A program made the translations under genes and the position numbers. Shown here in pieces: positions 47,400 to 57,545 of a stretch of DNA of 64,000 nt. The stretch spans positions 806,001 through 870,000 of the forward strand of contig RBKR01000004.1 in assembly GCA_004835665.1 (NCBI GenBank), in the 5' to 3' direction. The stretch's first letter is position 1, and every line of letters starts with the position of its first letter. The notes below the pieces were generated by a model, which saw only the letters and a list, made by a program, of their open reading frames with translations, was not told where the DNA came from and did not search any database. Origin of the DNA: Phoma sp. XZ068. Its lineage: Eukaryota > Ascomycota > Dothideomycetes > Pleosporales > Didymellaceae.

Positions 47400-48107
47400 T
47401 CAGTAGTCTTGTATGCCAGTCTCGCCTGTCAACACCTTCTCTTTGCCTTCGCCGTCCGAGTCGAAGTCAGAATCCATGCTTTCAAAGTATGCATCTTGAA
47501 TGTCTCGCTCCTTTTCGTCATCGTACTTGTCATTGTCGTCGACAGTCTTGTACTCGAAGTCGTCGTCGGCACCGCTCAGGAAGCGCTGTGTCATCTCATC
47601 GACCCACCAGGCCTTGCCCTCCTCTTTCGTCATGGGCACCTCGTCCTTGTCCTCTTCCACTATCTGCCCTTGTGGCCCTCGAGTGTATGTGAAGAGCGAG
47701 TTGGGATCGGTGTGCTTGAGCGCGTCTTTTTTGGCTTCTGCGCGCCACAGGTCGGTCGACATCTGGCCTGAGAAGCCCTTGCGCTGGCCTTCTGCTTCAC
47801 GCTCTCTGGCAGTTTGGAAGCGGCGGATAAGACGGTCGTAGAGTAAGGGGTCGGCGAGTTCGAGGGAGGAGTCGTCGAAGTATTCGGGGTGAACTTCCAA
47901 GTAGCGTTTCCGCCGATTCTTGGCGATGAGCCGGCTGCTTCTATCTGCTTGCTGTTGGCGCAACTGGTCGTGTGAGAAGACCTCGTCTACGTTCATGGAG
48001 TCATCGGCGTCCATGGGTAGGACCTTGCTGCTGTCGGCGGAGTTGTGCGCGTTCGCAGGTCGTAGGGGAAGTGGAGCCATAATTGGAGAGCCAGTCATGT
48101 ATGGCAT
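47400..48107 (-). CDS. CCDC97-like (DUF2052) acidic protein
   Basis: The frame is 235 residues from the ATG at 48107 (MPYMTGSPIMAPLPLRPANA). A longer in-frame extension to 48314 exists but is Arg/Ser-rich without family resemblance, so the shorter start is preferred. Residues about 60-110 read KNRRKRYLEVHPEYFDDSSL and LYDRLIRRFQTAREREAEGQ, the conserved core of the CCDC97 C-terminal family. The tail is strongly acidic with DDDFEYKTVDDNDKYDDEKE. The human relative has been found with the SF3b splicing complex, so a nuclear splicing-related role is possible here. The 3' end is convergent with the Dal5-type transporter, only 75 bases away. Confidence 0.8.
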   Translation of the reverse strand: MPYMTGSPIMAPLPLRPANAHNSADSSKVLPMDADDSMNVDEVFSHDQLRQQQADRSSRLIAKNRRKRYLEVHPEYFDDSSLELADPLLYDRLIRRFQTAREREAEGQRKGFSGQMSTDLWRAEAKKDALKHTDPNSLFTYTRGPQGQIVEEDKDEVPMTKEEGKAWWVDEMTQRFLSGADDDFEYKTVDDNDKYDDEKERDIQDAYFESMDSDFDSDGEGKEKVLTGETGIQDY

Positions 48108-48584
48108 AATCTGGTAGTTTGTTTGTGTTGGACTGGGATTCCGCCAACCTGTAGTGTAGTGGAACACAAGTGCTGGTTGAGAAGCAGTACTTCGACAATG
48201 ACGCCACGCGCTGCGCGACCCGCCGAACGCCACATGGCTTGTTAGCGACGAAACGTGCCTCGGGCACCGAACCACTCCAGGTCGTTTCATCCGTGCATCA
48301 ACCATCTGAAACATCTCGCTAGACCAGGTGTCCTTCCTTTCCCTTCATTTCTAGGCTGTCATCCCTTTTCGTTCCTGCCTTGTGTCCTTCGCGTTGTGCA
48401 TATCGCGCTTCAATCACTTCGCCGGTCGAATATACCCCCGGATGCGCGGTCCGCGAAGAGATTGGAAGCTCGCCTAACCTTTGTTCTTTCAAAGTGAAGT
48501 CGACATCTAATCTTACACCGCATCTTGGTCTCGACATTTCCTTTGGACATTTCGAAAAGAGTTAGTAATTGGTATTCTGAGAAC

Positions 48585-50381
48585 ATGTCCTCTCGACAAA
48601 AGAGGCAGAGCAAACCCAAGGTGGCAGCACCACCACCAACACCATCGACACCAAAGGATGCCGAAAGTCAACCTCAACATGTTCCAGCGTTGACCGTTCT
48701 TAAGAATGTTGCGCGTGCAGCAGCATTGATACTTATTGCTGGAGTGGCATCTCCTGTATCACAACTCAACCTCTCGCCGGTCTTTGGGTCGATTCCAGCA
48801 TCATTGTATCACCAGCAAGGAATGACACTGACCGCCCTAGGAGGACTTGGTGTCAGACGATTGCTCAAGGGCTATGTGTCAGTCGATATTTCCGCTTGGA
48901 TCACTGTCCTTGCATATTGGATACCGCTTATCCAATGTTACCTATTCCCGCAAAGCACCCAACTTGGCATCGAATACGGGCCTCTGATCGTCGAATCACT
49001 TACATACTTTCCGCTCCTGTTCCTGTCCATGTACGCTGTTTCCGACCTGCTGGACACGGTTGACTTCTCCCGCTGGGATCTGCCTTCTGCGCTCGGCGAT
49101 GCCATCTTGCCAATGACTTCGTATGTTGGCGTGTCATTTGTCTCCAGGCTTTTCGGTGCAATGCTTCCTGCTTTCGTTGGACAGCATGTATACTTGACGC
49201 GCATCGGCTTCCAGATGCTGCTTGCATCAGCTTCTGCCTTCATCACCCCTTCAAAGCTTTTGTTCCTTGCCTTCCCGGCAATTCTGCACACACTATGGAT
49301 CAACCCCCATAACCCAGCGGACCACGCCTTCAAGTCGGCAAACGCGACCCTTGTCGCTACACATAACTACACCATTCTCGCTCGCCAAGAGTCGCTGACT
49401 GGCTACGTCTCGGTGGTCGAGAACTACGCCGACAATGCTTTTCGTCTGATGCGTTGCGATCACTCGCTCTTGGGTGGAGAATGGCTGGTCACACCTGACT
49501 CGTATAAGAAGGGCCAACGTCAGAAGGAAAGCATTTTCGCTGTTTTCGTTCTTCTTGAAGCCGTCCGCTTGGTCGAGGATCCGGAACTCCAGCCCCTTAA
49601 ATCAGTACCTCGAGCCCTGGACGTTAAGCCCACTCCTGACTCCGAGAAGTCAGCCCTCGTCATCGGGCTCGGTATTGGCACAGCACCTAATGCCCTCATC
49701 GCACACGGACTCAACACAACAATCGTCGAGCTTGACCCAGTCGTTCACAAGTACGCGACTGAGTTCTTCGGCCTCTCACCAAACCACAAAGCCGTCATTT
49801 CTGATGCCGTACGCTACGTTGCGGATACATCTGTCTCCAACCCCAAATCATACGACTATATCATCCACGATGTCTTCACCGGTGGCGCCGAACCTGTCTA
49901 TCTCTTCACCACTGAGTTTATGCAAGGCCTATACAATCTGCTGAAAGACGATGGTGTCGTAGCCATCAATTACGCTGGCGACCTAACCCTCGGATCCACC
50001 AAACTCGTGCTGAACACCATCCACGCCGTCTTCCCTGCTTGCCGTCTCTTCCGTGACACCGCTGCCCCGGAAGATCACAAGGAGGGCGACTCAGACTTCA
50101 TCAACATGGTCATATTTTGCGTCAAGAACGACCTTGGAAAGGGCAAGAAGGCTATTGGGTTCCGCAAGGCCACGAGCAAGGACTGGCTGGGAAGTATTGC
50201 GCGCAGAAACTTTTTGCAGCCCAGGGAGGAGCTCGAGGTCAACTTTGAATATGAGAAGGGTGGACCGGTCATGGGAAGGGCCGATGTTGCGGAGCTCGAG
50301 GCTTACCATGATGAAGGTGCTGTCAGTCATTGGAAGATCATGAGGAGTGTGCTGCCTGCTGGTGTGTGGGAGATGTGGTGA
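48585..50381 (+). CDS. Membrane-anchored spermidine-synthase-like methyltransferase-fold protein
   Basis: A single exon of 598 residues from the first ATG (MSSRQKRQSKPK); in-frame codons further upstream start only with TTG. The first 270 residues hold about six to seven hydrophobic spans (VLKNVARAAALILIAGVASP, DISAWITVLAYWIPLIQCYL, LTYFPLLFLSMYAVSDLL and others). The soluble C-terminal half shows the class I SAM fold of polyamine synthases: ALVIGLGIGTAPNALIAHGL, the ELDP acidic turn, and DYIIHDVFTGGAEPVYLFTT. The usual aspartate pair of true spermidine synthases is only partly kept (HDVF), so the reaction may differ. Proteins with this TM-plus-synthase layout are widespread in fungi and uncharacterised. 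Confidence 0.82.
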   Translation: MSSRQKRQSKPKVAAPPPTPSTPKDAESQPQHVPALTVLKNVARAAALILIAGVASPVSQLNLSPVFGSIPASLYHQQGMTLTALGGLGVRRLLKGYVSVDISAWITVLAYWIPLIQCYLFPQSTQLGIEYGPLIVESLTYFPLLFLSMYAVSDLLDTVDFSRWDLPSALGDAILPMTSYVGVSFVSRLFGAMLPAFVGQHVYLTRIGFQMLLASASAFITPSKLLFLAFPAILHTLWINPHNPADHAFKSANATLVATHNYTILARQESLTGYVSVVENYADNAFRLMRCDHSLLGGEWLVTPDSYKKGQRQKESIFAVFVLLEAVRLVEDPELQPLKSVPRALDVKPTPDSEKSALVIGLGIGTAPNALIAHGLNTTIVELDPVVHKYATEFFGLSPNHKAVISDAVRYVADTSVSNPKSYDYIIHDVFTGGAEPVYLFTTEFMQGLYNLLKDDGVVAINYAGDLTLGSTKLVLNTIHAVFPACRLFRDTAAPEDHKEGDSDFINMVIFCVKNDLGKGKKAIGFRKATSKDWLGSIARRNFLQPREELEVNFEYEKGGPVMGRADVAELEAYHDEGAVSHWKIMRSVLPAGVWEMW

Positions 50382-50874
50382 ATGCAACCACGGAAGGGAT
50401 ATTCCCTGCAAAATGTTTGATAGTATGCAACTATCAGTTGGCGACCTCATAGATTGTATCCATACACTGGTGCGTTTCTAGCATTCTGCTACCGATATAA
50501 ATTCCCATTGTACGGTTCGGTGCTTCATGTGGTAGCATGCCGATACAGCCTAGAATAGAAGCGACAAATACAGAAAGCAGCTACTCATAAATGCCTCGAT
50601 AAGACCATCAAATTTATGGATTGATTTGTGAATGTTACTTGATGTCACGATGCATGGTAAAGCTGTTGGGTCACAGAGACAAAACTTGGTAATTAGATAA
50701 TGCAACACATGCAGGTCTTGTCTCTGCCGCGAAAGCCTGTATTAAAACTTCGATGTAAAGATGGGAATTTGGACAAGAATGTCTTAGACGGAGAATTTGT
50801 CAATGAAGGTCTATACAAGAACAAACACGCAGCGCCGAACTGGTCCGTTCTGGTATCATCAGCTCTACTTAAAA
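50382..50874. other. 3' intergenic region between convergent genes
   Basis: Only presumed untranslated ends of the two neighbours are expected here. Nothing else is seen. Confidence 0.5.
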
Positions 50875-51639
50875 CTAAACAACAATAGCACCCAGCATGA
50901 AGAGCTGTACGGTTCTCCTGCGATCAATCTCCTTCTTCAACATCAGCAAGCAAGTCGCAACAACAAGATCCTCTTCGAGACCAGCCTTGCCACCAACATC
51001 ATCACCCAACAGCAGCTCACCTCCATTCCCCGCGCTGCACGATTTGCTTCCCGGCGTTCGTGTCTCATCATTCCTGATCAGTGTAGCGACCCTCTTCTCT
51101 CCAAGACTAAGCACGAGTGCAGTCCCCTTCGTATTATTCGCGCCAAATCCCTTCTCCCTCTTATATCGCCACTCACACGTCCGCCCATCCGGCAGCAAGA
51201 ACTTGTGATTTCTGCTCGTCCATTTCGACAACGTCTTGATCTCGTATGGAAAACCCTCTTCAACGTCCAATCTGTTCAGCACAGGATCTTTGTTGGGCCC
51301 AAAGTAATACTCTGTCCCAATCACCGGTTTCCCATCCGCATCAGTCAGCGTGCAAGTCCCTGAGCACACCCTGGCGCGCGTTGAGGTGTATGCTAAACTT
51401 CCATCGGGATTGCTAATTGTAACTACGCGCTCGCTGTGTGGGCTGGAGAGACGTACGACGCTGATACCTTTGGCGTTAATGTGAAGTGTTTTGATCGGTA
51501 CGAAGGTGACGTCTGAGATGCCGAGTGTGGTGTCGCTGGCGATGGACACGGTATCTGCGACGGCGAGCTCCTTTTTGTCTTGGTCGGAGATGGTATTAAC
51601 GTCGATGAGAGGGTCTCCTACGAGAGTGGTTGTGCTCAT
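50875..51639 (-). CDS. Uncharacterised protein, possibly tubby C-terminal-like fold
   Basis: A single-exon frame of 254 residues from the ATG at 51639 (MSTTTLVGDPLIDVN). It is predicted to be mostly beta-strand. One stretch reads NHKFLLPDGRTCEWRYKREK, followed by TALVLSLGEKRVATLIRNDE, which is reminiscent of LURP/tubby-like domains where a strand-rich barrel surrounds a hydrophobic helix. The C-terminus (LEEDLVVATCLLMLKKEIDR) could be that helix. It lacks a signal peptide and any catalytic motif I recognise. The coding potential is clear, but the fold assignment is weak. Confidence 0.7.
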   Translation of the reverse strand: MSTTTLVGDPLIDVNTISDQDKKELAVADTVSIASDTTLGISDVTFVPIKTLHINAKGISVVRLSSPHSERVVTISNPDGSLAYTSTRARVCSGTCTLTDADGKPVIGTEYYFGPNKDPVLNRLDVEEGFPYEIKTLSKWTSRNHKFLLPDGRTCEWRYKREKGFGANNTKGTALVLSLGEKRVATLIRNDETRTPGSKSCSAGNGGELLLGDDVGGKAGLEEDLVVATCLLMLKKEIDRRRTVQLFMLGAIVV

Positions 51640-52424
51640 GGTTGGCAAGTCGAACTAAAGCTTTGTAAAAACACTGCTAGTGTTGATGCAGGCGTTGTAA
51701 AGTCATGTTCTTCAATCGTTTTTATACTAAATTCTACATTCTACAAATCCGGTGGATGTCTAAGAAGCTGTTGTCGCATTTCTCGCATCAGGTCTTGGTA
51801 GGCTCCCACGAGGTTGTAAGGCTGAGATGGTGGAGGCTTAGCGCGAAGTTATGACGCAGCCAGGCACGCATCGTTCTGCCTTGTGAGAACTAAAACCCGG
51901 GCAGTGCTTGCGACCAAACTTTTATCATAGATTCGTTCATCTTAATAGGTCGGCGATTCCGGAAATTGCATTGCCAGTACGACGCTCCCACCATCCGATG
52001 GTCTGAGTGACACTCACTCTCCATAGGCAAGGGTTGACTAAGGTAGTATTGTAGAAGGAAGTCACAAGATCGACCCGTATGCTCGGTGAGGCGATATGAT
52101 GTATACAAGAATGACGATCTTCTGTCTCGATCGCGTTTTCTTCCATGCCACATGTGTCTCACTGAACTGAGTGATGTCCCATTGTGGCGTCCACGGAATG
52201 ACTCTCATTACCGGACATTCCTGAACGGCTAAAATTCCCCCCCTTTTGTTATAGAGGTTTATTTGCACTGGTATCTTAAATAAAGATCATGCTATATTAT
52301 CACGAGAATCGTCGTTGTTTGGGATGACACCACATCTGTAAAGACAAGTAATCGCAACCAAACCAACATGCGTTTCCATATGCTTAGATCGAAATCACCG
52401 TAGTTACACGCATCTCTATAGCTC
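51640..52424. other. Intergenic region left of the lamA-like gene
   Basis: The left side is the promoter of the 254-residue gene and the right side is the 3' end of the lamA-like gene. No gene, RNA or repeat is seen. Confidence 0.5.
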
Positions 52425-55400
52425 TCAATCCTTCTTCAGAAGTGCCAAGTGCCCACCTGCTGATACAGTATCACCTGGTTTAACCAGTAGCTTCTCGACT
52501 CGTAACTTGGCGTTCGTCGCTACAGCCGCATCAGGTGTCTTCACTGCGATTTCCAGCTTCATGGCCTCAAGAATGACAATCTGTACTGTTAGCTAGTCTT
52601 TTTTGATCTGATTGTCTTGGATACTAACAACAGTCCCTGCTTCGACGGTGTCGCCCTCCTTGACTTCTACTTTCCAGACATTGGCATCTACAGGTGCCTC
52701 GATGGAAGTGATGCTAGAATCCTCTAAGAGTTTCTCGACGGTAGACTCGTCGACCTGACTCTCGGCCTTTTCCTTTTGCCATCGCTCGAACGACTCGTTC
52801 TCAGCTTTCGTCATCTCTTCTTGAGCTTCAGCTTGCTTCGCACGGATCTTCTTAACTTCCTCGGCGCTGTCCTGTAGCATCTTGTTGTGATCTGCCATGT
52901 CAAACTCAACATCTTCGTACTCGAAAGTGAATTTGCCAGCTCGGAACTTGCCGAGCAAATCATCAAGCTCCTTTTCGCTGACTTGATAGAACGTCAGGAT
53001 GTCGAAGTCCCTTGAAAATCCAAGGTTTCTTAAAGCCAGGTTTTTGTGCATAGTAATCAAAGCAGGGTATGGTTCGGCCAGTCATCTGATATCCTCCCGG
53101 CGAGTCGACAGGATAGATGGACATGCAGCTACCAGCCCAACCAACTGTACCTTCTGGAGTAAACACGCGGGAAGGGTTCATCTTTGGTGCATTCATACGT
53201 TGTCGGGGATCAACTGGTAGGGACACAGTGTTTCCACAGAAGAAGCCTACAACTACGGCCATAAATTGCCCAGTCAGGTAGATCTCCTTGAGCTGTTGAG
53301 GAGTAAAGGCATTGTTCTTCGCTACAAAGGACAGGTTGTCTGGAAGATACGGAGCATGCGGGCGTTGGTTTGTCATGTAGCGTTGGGTAGCTTCATCCTG
53401 GAGCTTCGACTCAAAACTGATCGGGAGCTTGAAGATCCGCGTGGGAACCTTGGTGGAACGAAGATCACCGAAGCCTTCTTCGATTTTCTGCAAGTGCGAC
53501 ACGAGCTCATCCCGAGGTAGCTTGGCACCGTTGTAGTATATCAGAAGCGTTGTACAGCAACCGACGGTGTTGAGAAGGTTACGCTTGATGCTCTCAGGTG
53601 TATTTGAAGAGTTCAGCGCATTTTCAAGCGCAGTGACACGACATCGATGGTTCAGATCGAAGGACTCGTTGCCATACTCAACGAGAAGATAATCGTCGCC
53701 ACCCTAAATTGTTATTAGACGAGTCTCAAAGTTATAACGGGACAGTGCGACTTGCCTGACGATACCGCACTTGAGGCGTATCGGATGTTCCTGCTCGTTC
53801 CCAGATGATGGCTTTGCCGATCGCACACTCGTGAAAGTTCACGTGTCCAGCCTGCAGATTGTCAATATTTTCGAAGCCGCTCTTGCACTTGATAGCTTGG
53901 TCGATTGAATCCAGGAACTTCTCGTTGCGCTTCCTCTTCCTTAGAGCATCGTCGAGACCAATTCTGGTGTACTTTAGTGTGTTGCCAGCCTTCAACTGCC
54001 CAAGCTTCCACCAGTCAGCCTTGACGACGGTCGTGCTGCTCGTGAAACCACCAAAGTTGGGACAGTCGACTGGAAAAATGCAAGGATCATCGCCTGTCCA
54101 GTTTAGCGTCCCTACAGGATATCCATACTCTACCAAATTGCTGGGGTGGGCACCTCCCTCGCCACCATCTTTGCGCGCCCATTTTGGTACAGGTCCAATG
54201 AGTCGAATACCACTGCGAGACGCATTGTGAGACACCTTCCACTTTGTATCGTATATCATCTTGATATCTTCAGGCGCAAAGTATCCTTCATCGTGTGGCC
54301 CCACCATCGCTGAGATCTCCCAGTCGGTCTTGTAATTGAGACGCAGACGTTCTGGAAGCATCACAGTTTCAATTTTAGTTGGTAGATCTGTAATGATCTG
54401 GAGTAAATCTCCAGGTGCCAATTGTCTGCCTTGATAACCACCAATCGCCACCAGCGGAGAAGTTGATTTCGAACCGAAAAAGTCAGCTACCGCTTGCAAG
54501 CCACCATATATGGCGAGATATGAACGACAGCCTCCTGCGGTAGTCTTGCCGATTTTGAGTCTTTGCCCAGCTCCGATCTTAACGTTGGTCCACATTGGGA
54601 ATTCCTCCCCATTCAGTGTTGCTTCTATAGGCGCACCGCAAAGGGCAACAATAGCGGGTCCGACAAACCGAAGCTCAGGCCCGCTCAGCGTGATCTCTAA
54701 ACCTTCAGTCTCACGAGCATTCCCTACCAGCATGTTTGCGATTTGAAAGGCCATGGGATCCATAGGCCCAGAATGCGGTATGCCCTTGCCAACTGTCGGT
54801 CGCCCTGGGAGGTCTTGAATGAGGGTGTATGCACCAGCCGATATGACGTCTATCGCATGCGGAGCGAATTTGAAGTCATTGAGAAAAGTAGTCATTGTAT
54901 CTCCAGTCATGAACCTCGAATCCTCTAGTATCTGTACCAGGAATTCCAGGTTAGTGGGAGGCCCTGAGATTAATGAACCAGTCAAGAGAGCCTTCATCCG
55001 CGAGATAGTTTCGCGTCGAGATTGCGAATGAGCCATTGCCTTCGCTATCAGGGGATCTATGTGCGGTCAGCTCTCTTCCAGTATACAAACTTACTTTACA
55101 TACCATAGTTAGGTGTGATGCGGGATCCAGTGAAAACCCACGTGTCAACGCGGCTTCCGGGTACATCCTTCCACACTACCTTCTGGAGTAGACCTGGCGA
55201 TGGCGCATAGTCTCGCAAGGGATTCTCTGCGTAGACACGAGCCTCGATCGCTGCACCAGATGGTTTTGATGGCTGTAACTGCTTCAGATCCTGCCCGTCT
55301 ATGCCGCCCTTTCCAGCAAGTTGGGCGTCCGCCTGCCTAAACATCAGCTCAACCAGATCGACACCATAGCAGAGCTCTGTAATTCCGTGCTCCACCTGGA

Positions 55401-56289
55401 GACGTGTGTTCATCTCTAGAAAGAAAAAGTCGCCCGTCTTGTCGTCTACGAGGTATTCGACCGTTCCAGCAGATCCATACTTGATGGACTCTGACAGTCG
55501 AACAGCAGCGTCGCCCAGCTTCTGTCGTAGCTCAGGGTGCCTTTCAACGAACGGACTTGGACACTCCTCGATGACCTTCTGGTGCCGTCTCTGAATTGAG
55601 CACTCGCGCTCACCGAAATGAACAGCCTGTCCCTGCCCGTTGCCGAAGACTTGCACTTCGATGTGGCGGCTAGCTAGGAAGTACCTCTCAATGAAAACGC
55701 CGGGATTCTTGAAAAGCGTTTGCCCGCGCGACTGCACCATCTTGAAGCCCTCGTGCACTTCCTTGACAGTGTTGCATATGATGAGTCCCATGCCTCCACC
55801 GCCGCCTGTTGCCTTCAGCATGACAGGGAAGCCTATCTGTTCCGCCTCGTTTGCAGCATCGTCCTCGTCCTTGACAAGACCTATGGTACCGGGCACAATG
55901 GGAACGTTGGCTTTGGCTGCTAGATCTCTTGCAGTGTGCTTGACACCAAAAGCTTCGATTGCGTCAGGCGAAGGTCCAACCCACACGAGACCTGCTTCGC
56001 TGACTTGACTTGCGAAGGGTGCATTTTCTGAGAGGAAGCCGTAACCGGGAATGATGGCGTCTGCCCCATTCTCTTTTGCGATCATCAAGATTGCCTCCTC
56101 GTCAGTATAGGCAGTCGCGTTGCTACCAGGTAAAAGTATAGCCTCGTCGGCATCTCTGACGTGCTGTGATGTTGCATCTGCTTCAGAGTAGATCGCAACA
56201 GTCTTCACGCCCAACTTTTTCGCCGTCCTACAAATTCGGACTGCGATTTCTCCTCTGTTAGCAATCAGTACAGTCTGCAGCTTCTCCAT
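52425..56289 (-). CDS. lamA: LamA-like biotin-dependent carboxylase (urea carboxylase type, no allophanate hydrolase), frame-broken
   Basis: Exons 56289-55104, 55056-53756, 53703-52629 and 52580-52425 encode about 1238 residues if one extra base in exon 3 is ignored. Domains in order: biotin carboxylase (1 to about 455; VLIANRGEIAVRI, the ATP-grasp loop TGGGGGMG, FFLEMNTRLQVEHG); a KipA/AHS2 half (about 470-830; GRPTVGKGIPHSGPMDPMAF); a KipI/AHS1 half (about 830-1050); and a biotinyl domain with EAMKLE, Lys encoded at 52559-52557. This is urea carboxylase without the amidase part. Aspergillus nidulans lamA has this type of layout beside a divergent lamB and serves 2-pyrrolidinone use. Exon 3 is 1075 bases, one more than a multiple of three. 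The frame changes at GGG 53009-53011, between KKPWIFK and DFDILTFYQVSE, with no intron to explain it. Intron 2 has a GC donor (GCAAGT). Confidence 0.85.
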
Positions 56290-56678
56290 GTTCGTCGTAT
56301 GCATGAGTGCGATTGCCCTCATGCCTGTATTTGACAGCAATCGACCCCGCTGCCCGCTTCCGCCTCGTCATCTACCTCACCAGACCACCATGCCGGCAGT
56401 GACATGGCCGCAGCCCCTAATGTAGTTGGTTCCTGGGCCAATTGCGCGCCATTTGTGGTAGCTGGAAGCGATGCTGTGTTGCGGTTGGTGACGGGCATCG
56501 GCATCGACGTCATCTAAGCGCGTTTAAGAAGAGGGGTCCTATGATAACAATCGTGGAAACAAACGCTGGACCCACGACGCTACGGTCATAGCACGGCATT
56601 ACTGCACAGTGATCCGAACCGCTGTCGGGTAGAACGTCGTGGAGGCGATGAGAGGATCACTCAACCCAAACATTCACA
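56290..56678. promoter_or_regulatory. Shared promoter of the divergent lamA/lamB-like genes
   Basis: The two start codons are 389 bases apart on opposite strands. The spacer contains a TGATAA (56542-56547), matching the GATA-factor site HGATAR, and a CCAAT box (56438-56442). In Aspergillus nidulans the lam genes share one promoter and respond to AmdR, nitrogen status and the CCAAT factor. The presence of these motifs is therefore in keeping, although each is short enough to occur by chance. A 64-codon minus-strand frame from an ATG at 56513 overlaps the lamA leader and could be an upstream frame. Confidence 0.5.
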
Positions 56679-57545
56679 ATGCCCGCCAGCAAATATCCTG
56701 TGAAGATAAACGTGGACCTCGGCGAAGGCTACGGCAACTTCAAGTGTGGCCCAGATGACCAACTGATCCCATTGATCGATCATGCCAATGTGGCATGCGG
56801 TTTTCACGCTGGGTATGTATGTTGTTGTAGCGAAAGCAGGTTCTGTAGCTAATACCAACAGCGACCCATTGATCATGCAGCAAACTGTTCGCGAGTGCAA
56901 GAAGCACAACATCGCCGTCGGTGCACATCCCGGTTTGCCCGACATCCAAGGATTCGGTAGAAGAGAGATCAAAATGTCACCTGATGAGCTCACAGCAATG
57001 ACGAGATATCAAGTGGGCGCACTCAAAGCGTTTCTGGACGCCGAGGGCATGCCTTTGCATCATGTCAAGCCACACGGAGTGCTGTATGGGATGATGTATA
57101 AGGACAAGGATGTTTGCAGGGCAGTATACGAAGGTGTACCCAAAGGCACTACTGTCTTTGGCTTAGCAGGCACTCTACACGAGGAAGTCGCAAAAGAGCT
57201 TGGATTACCATTTGTTGCGGAGCTATACGGTGATGTTAAGTATAGCAAAGATGGAACTCTGGTCATCGACCGAAAGAAGAAGTAAGCATCCATTTGGTGT
57301 ACATTTATCCTCATGACTGATCACATTTTAGACCGTGGAAGCCGGAGGAAGCTCAAGCACATATCAAGAGCCAGGTCGAGAATGGCACCGTAACAGCGGT
57401 CACAGGCGAAGAGGTGCAATTACCGATCGGCGACCACCAGGTGTCGCTCTGCTGCCATTCAGATTCGCCTGGCGCAGTCGAAATCGTTACTGCAGCACGT
57501 CAGATTATCGATCAGTTCAACAAGAAGAATTTTTCGCAGCCGTGA
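56679..57545 (+). CDS. lamB: LamB/YcsF family protein (5-oxoprolinase subunit A-like)
   Basis: Exons 56679-56812, 56862-57281 and 57332-57545 give 255 residues; introns are 49 and 50 bp. The N-terminus INVDLGEGYGNFKCGPDD and the ACGFHAGDP block (joined across intron 1) are the family signature. GAHPGLPDIQGFGRR and HHVKPHGVLYGMMY follow. In bacteria this protein is PxpA, which with PxpB and PxpC opens 5-oxoproline using ATP. In Aspergillus nidulans the homologue LamB is needed for growth on 2-pyrrolidinone. Here it is divergent from a gene that holds both PxpB- and PxpC-like halves, so the pair carries all three functions. The length equals the bacterial family. No broken codons are seen. Confidence 0.92.

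Noticed and set aside
48108..48314. N-terminal extension of the CCDC97-like protein
   Set aside because: The extension lacks family similarity, and the first conserved residues start well after the ATG at 48107.
56290..56340. Earlier starts for the lamA-like protein (ATG at 56322 or 56304)
   Set aside because: They add only a few unconserved residues; MEKLQTVLIANRGEIA fits the normal start of biotin carboxylases, though the earlier codons cannot be excluded.
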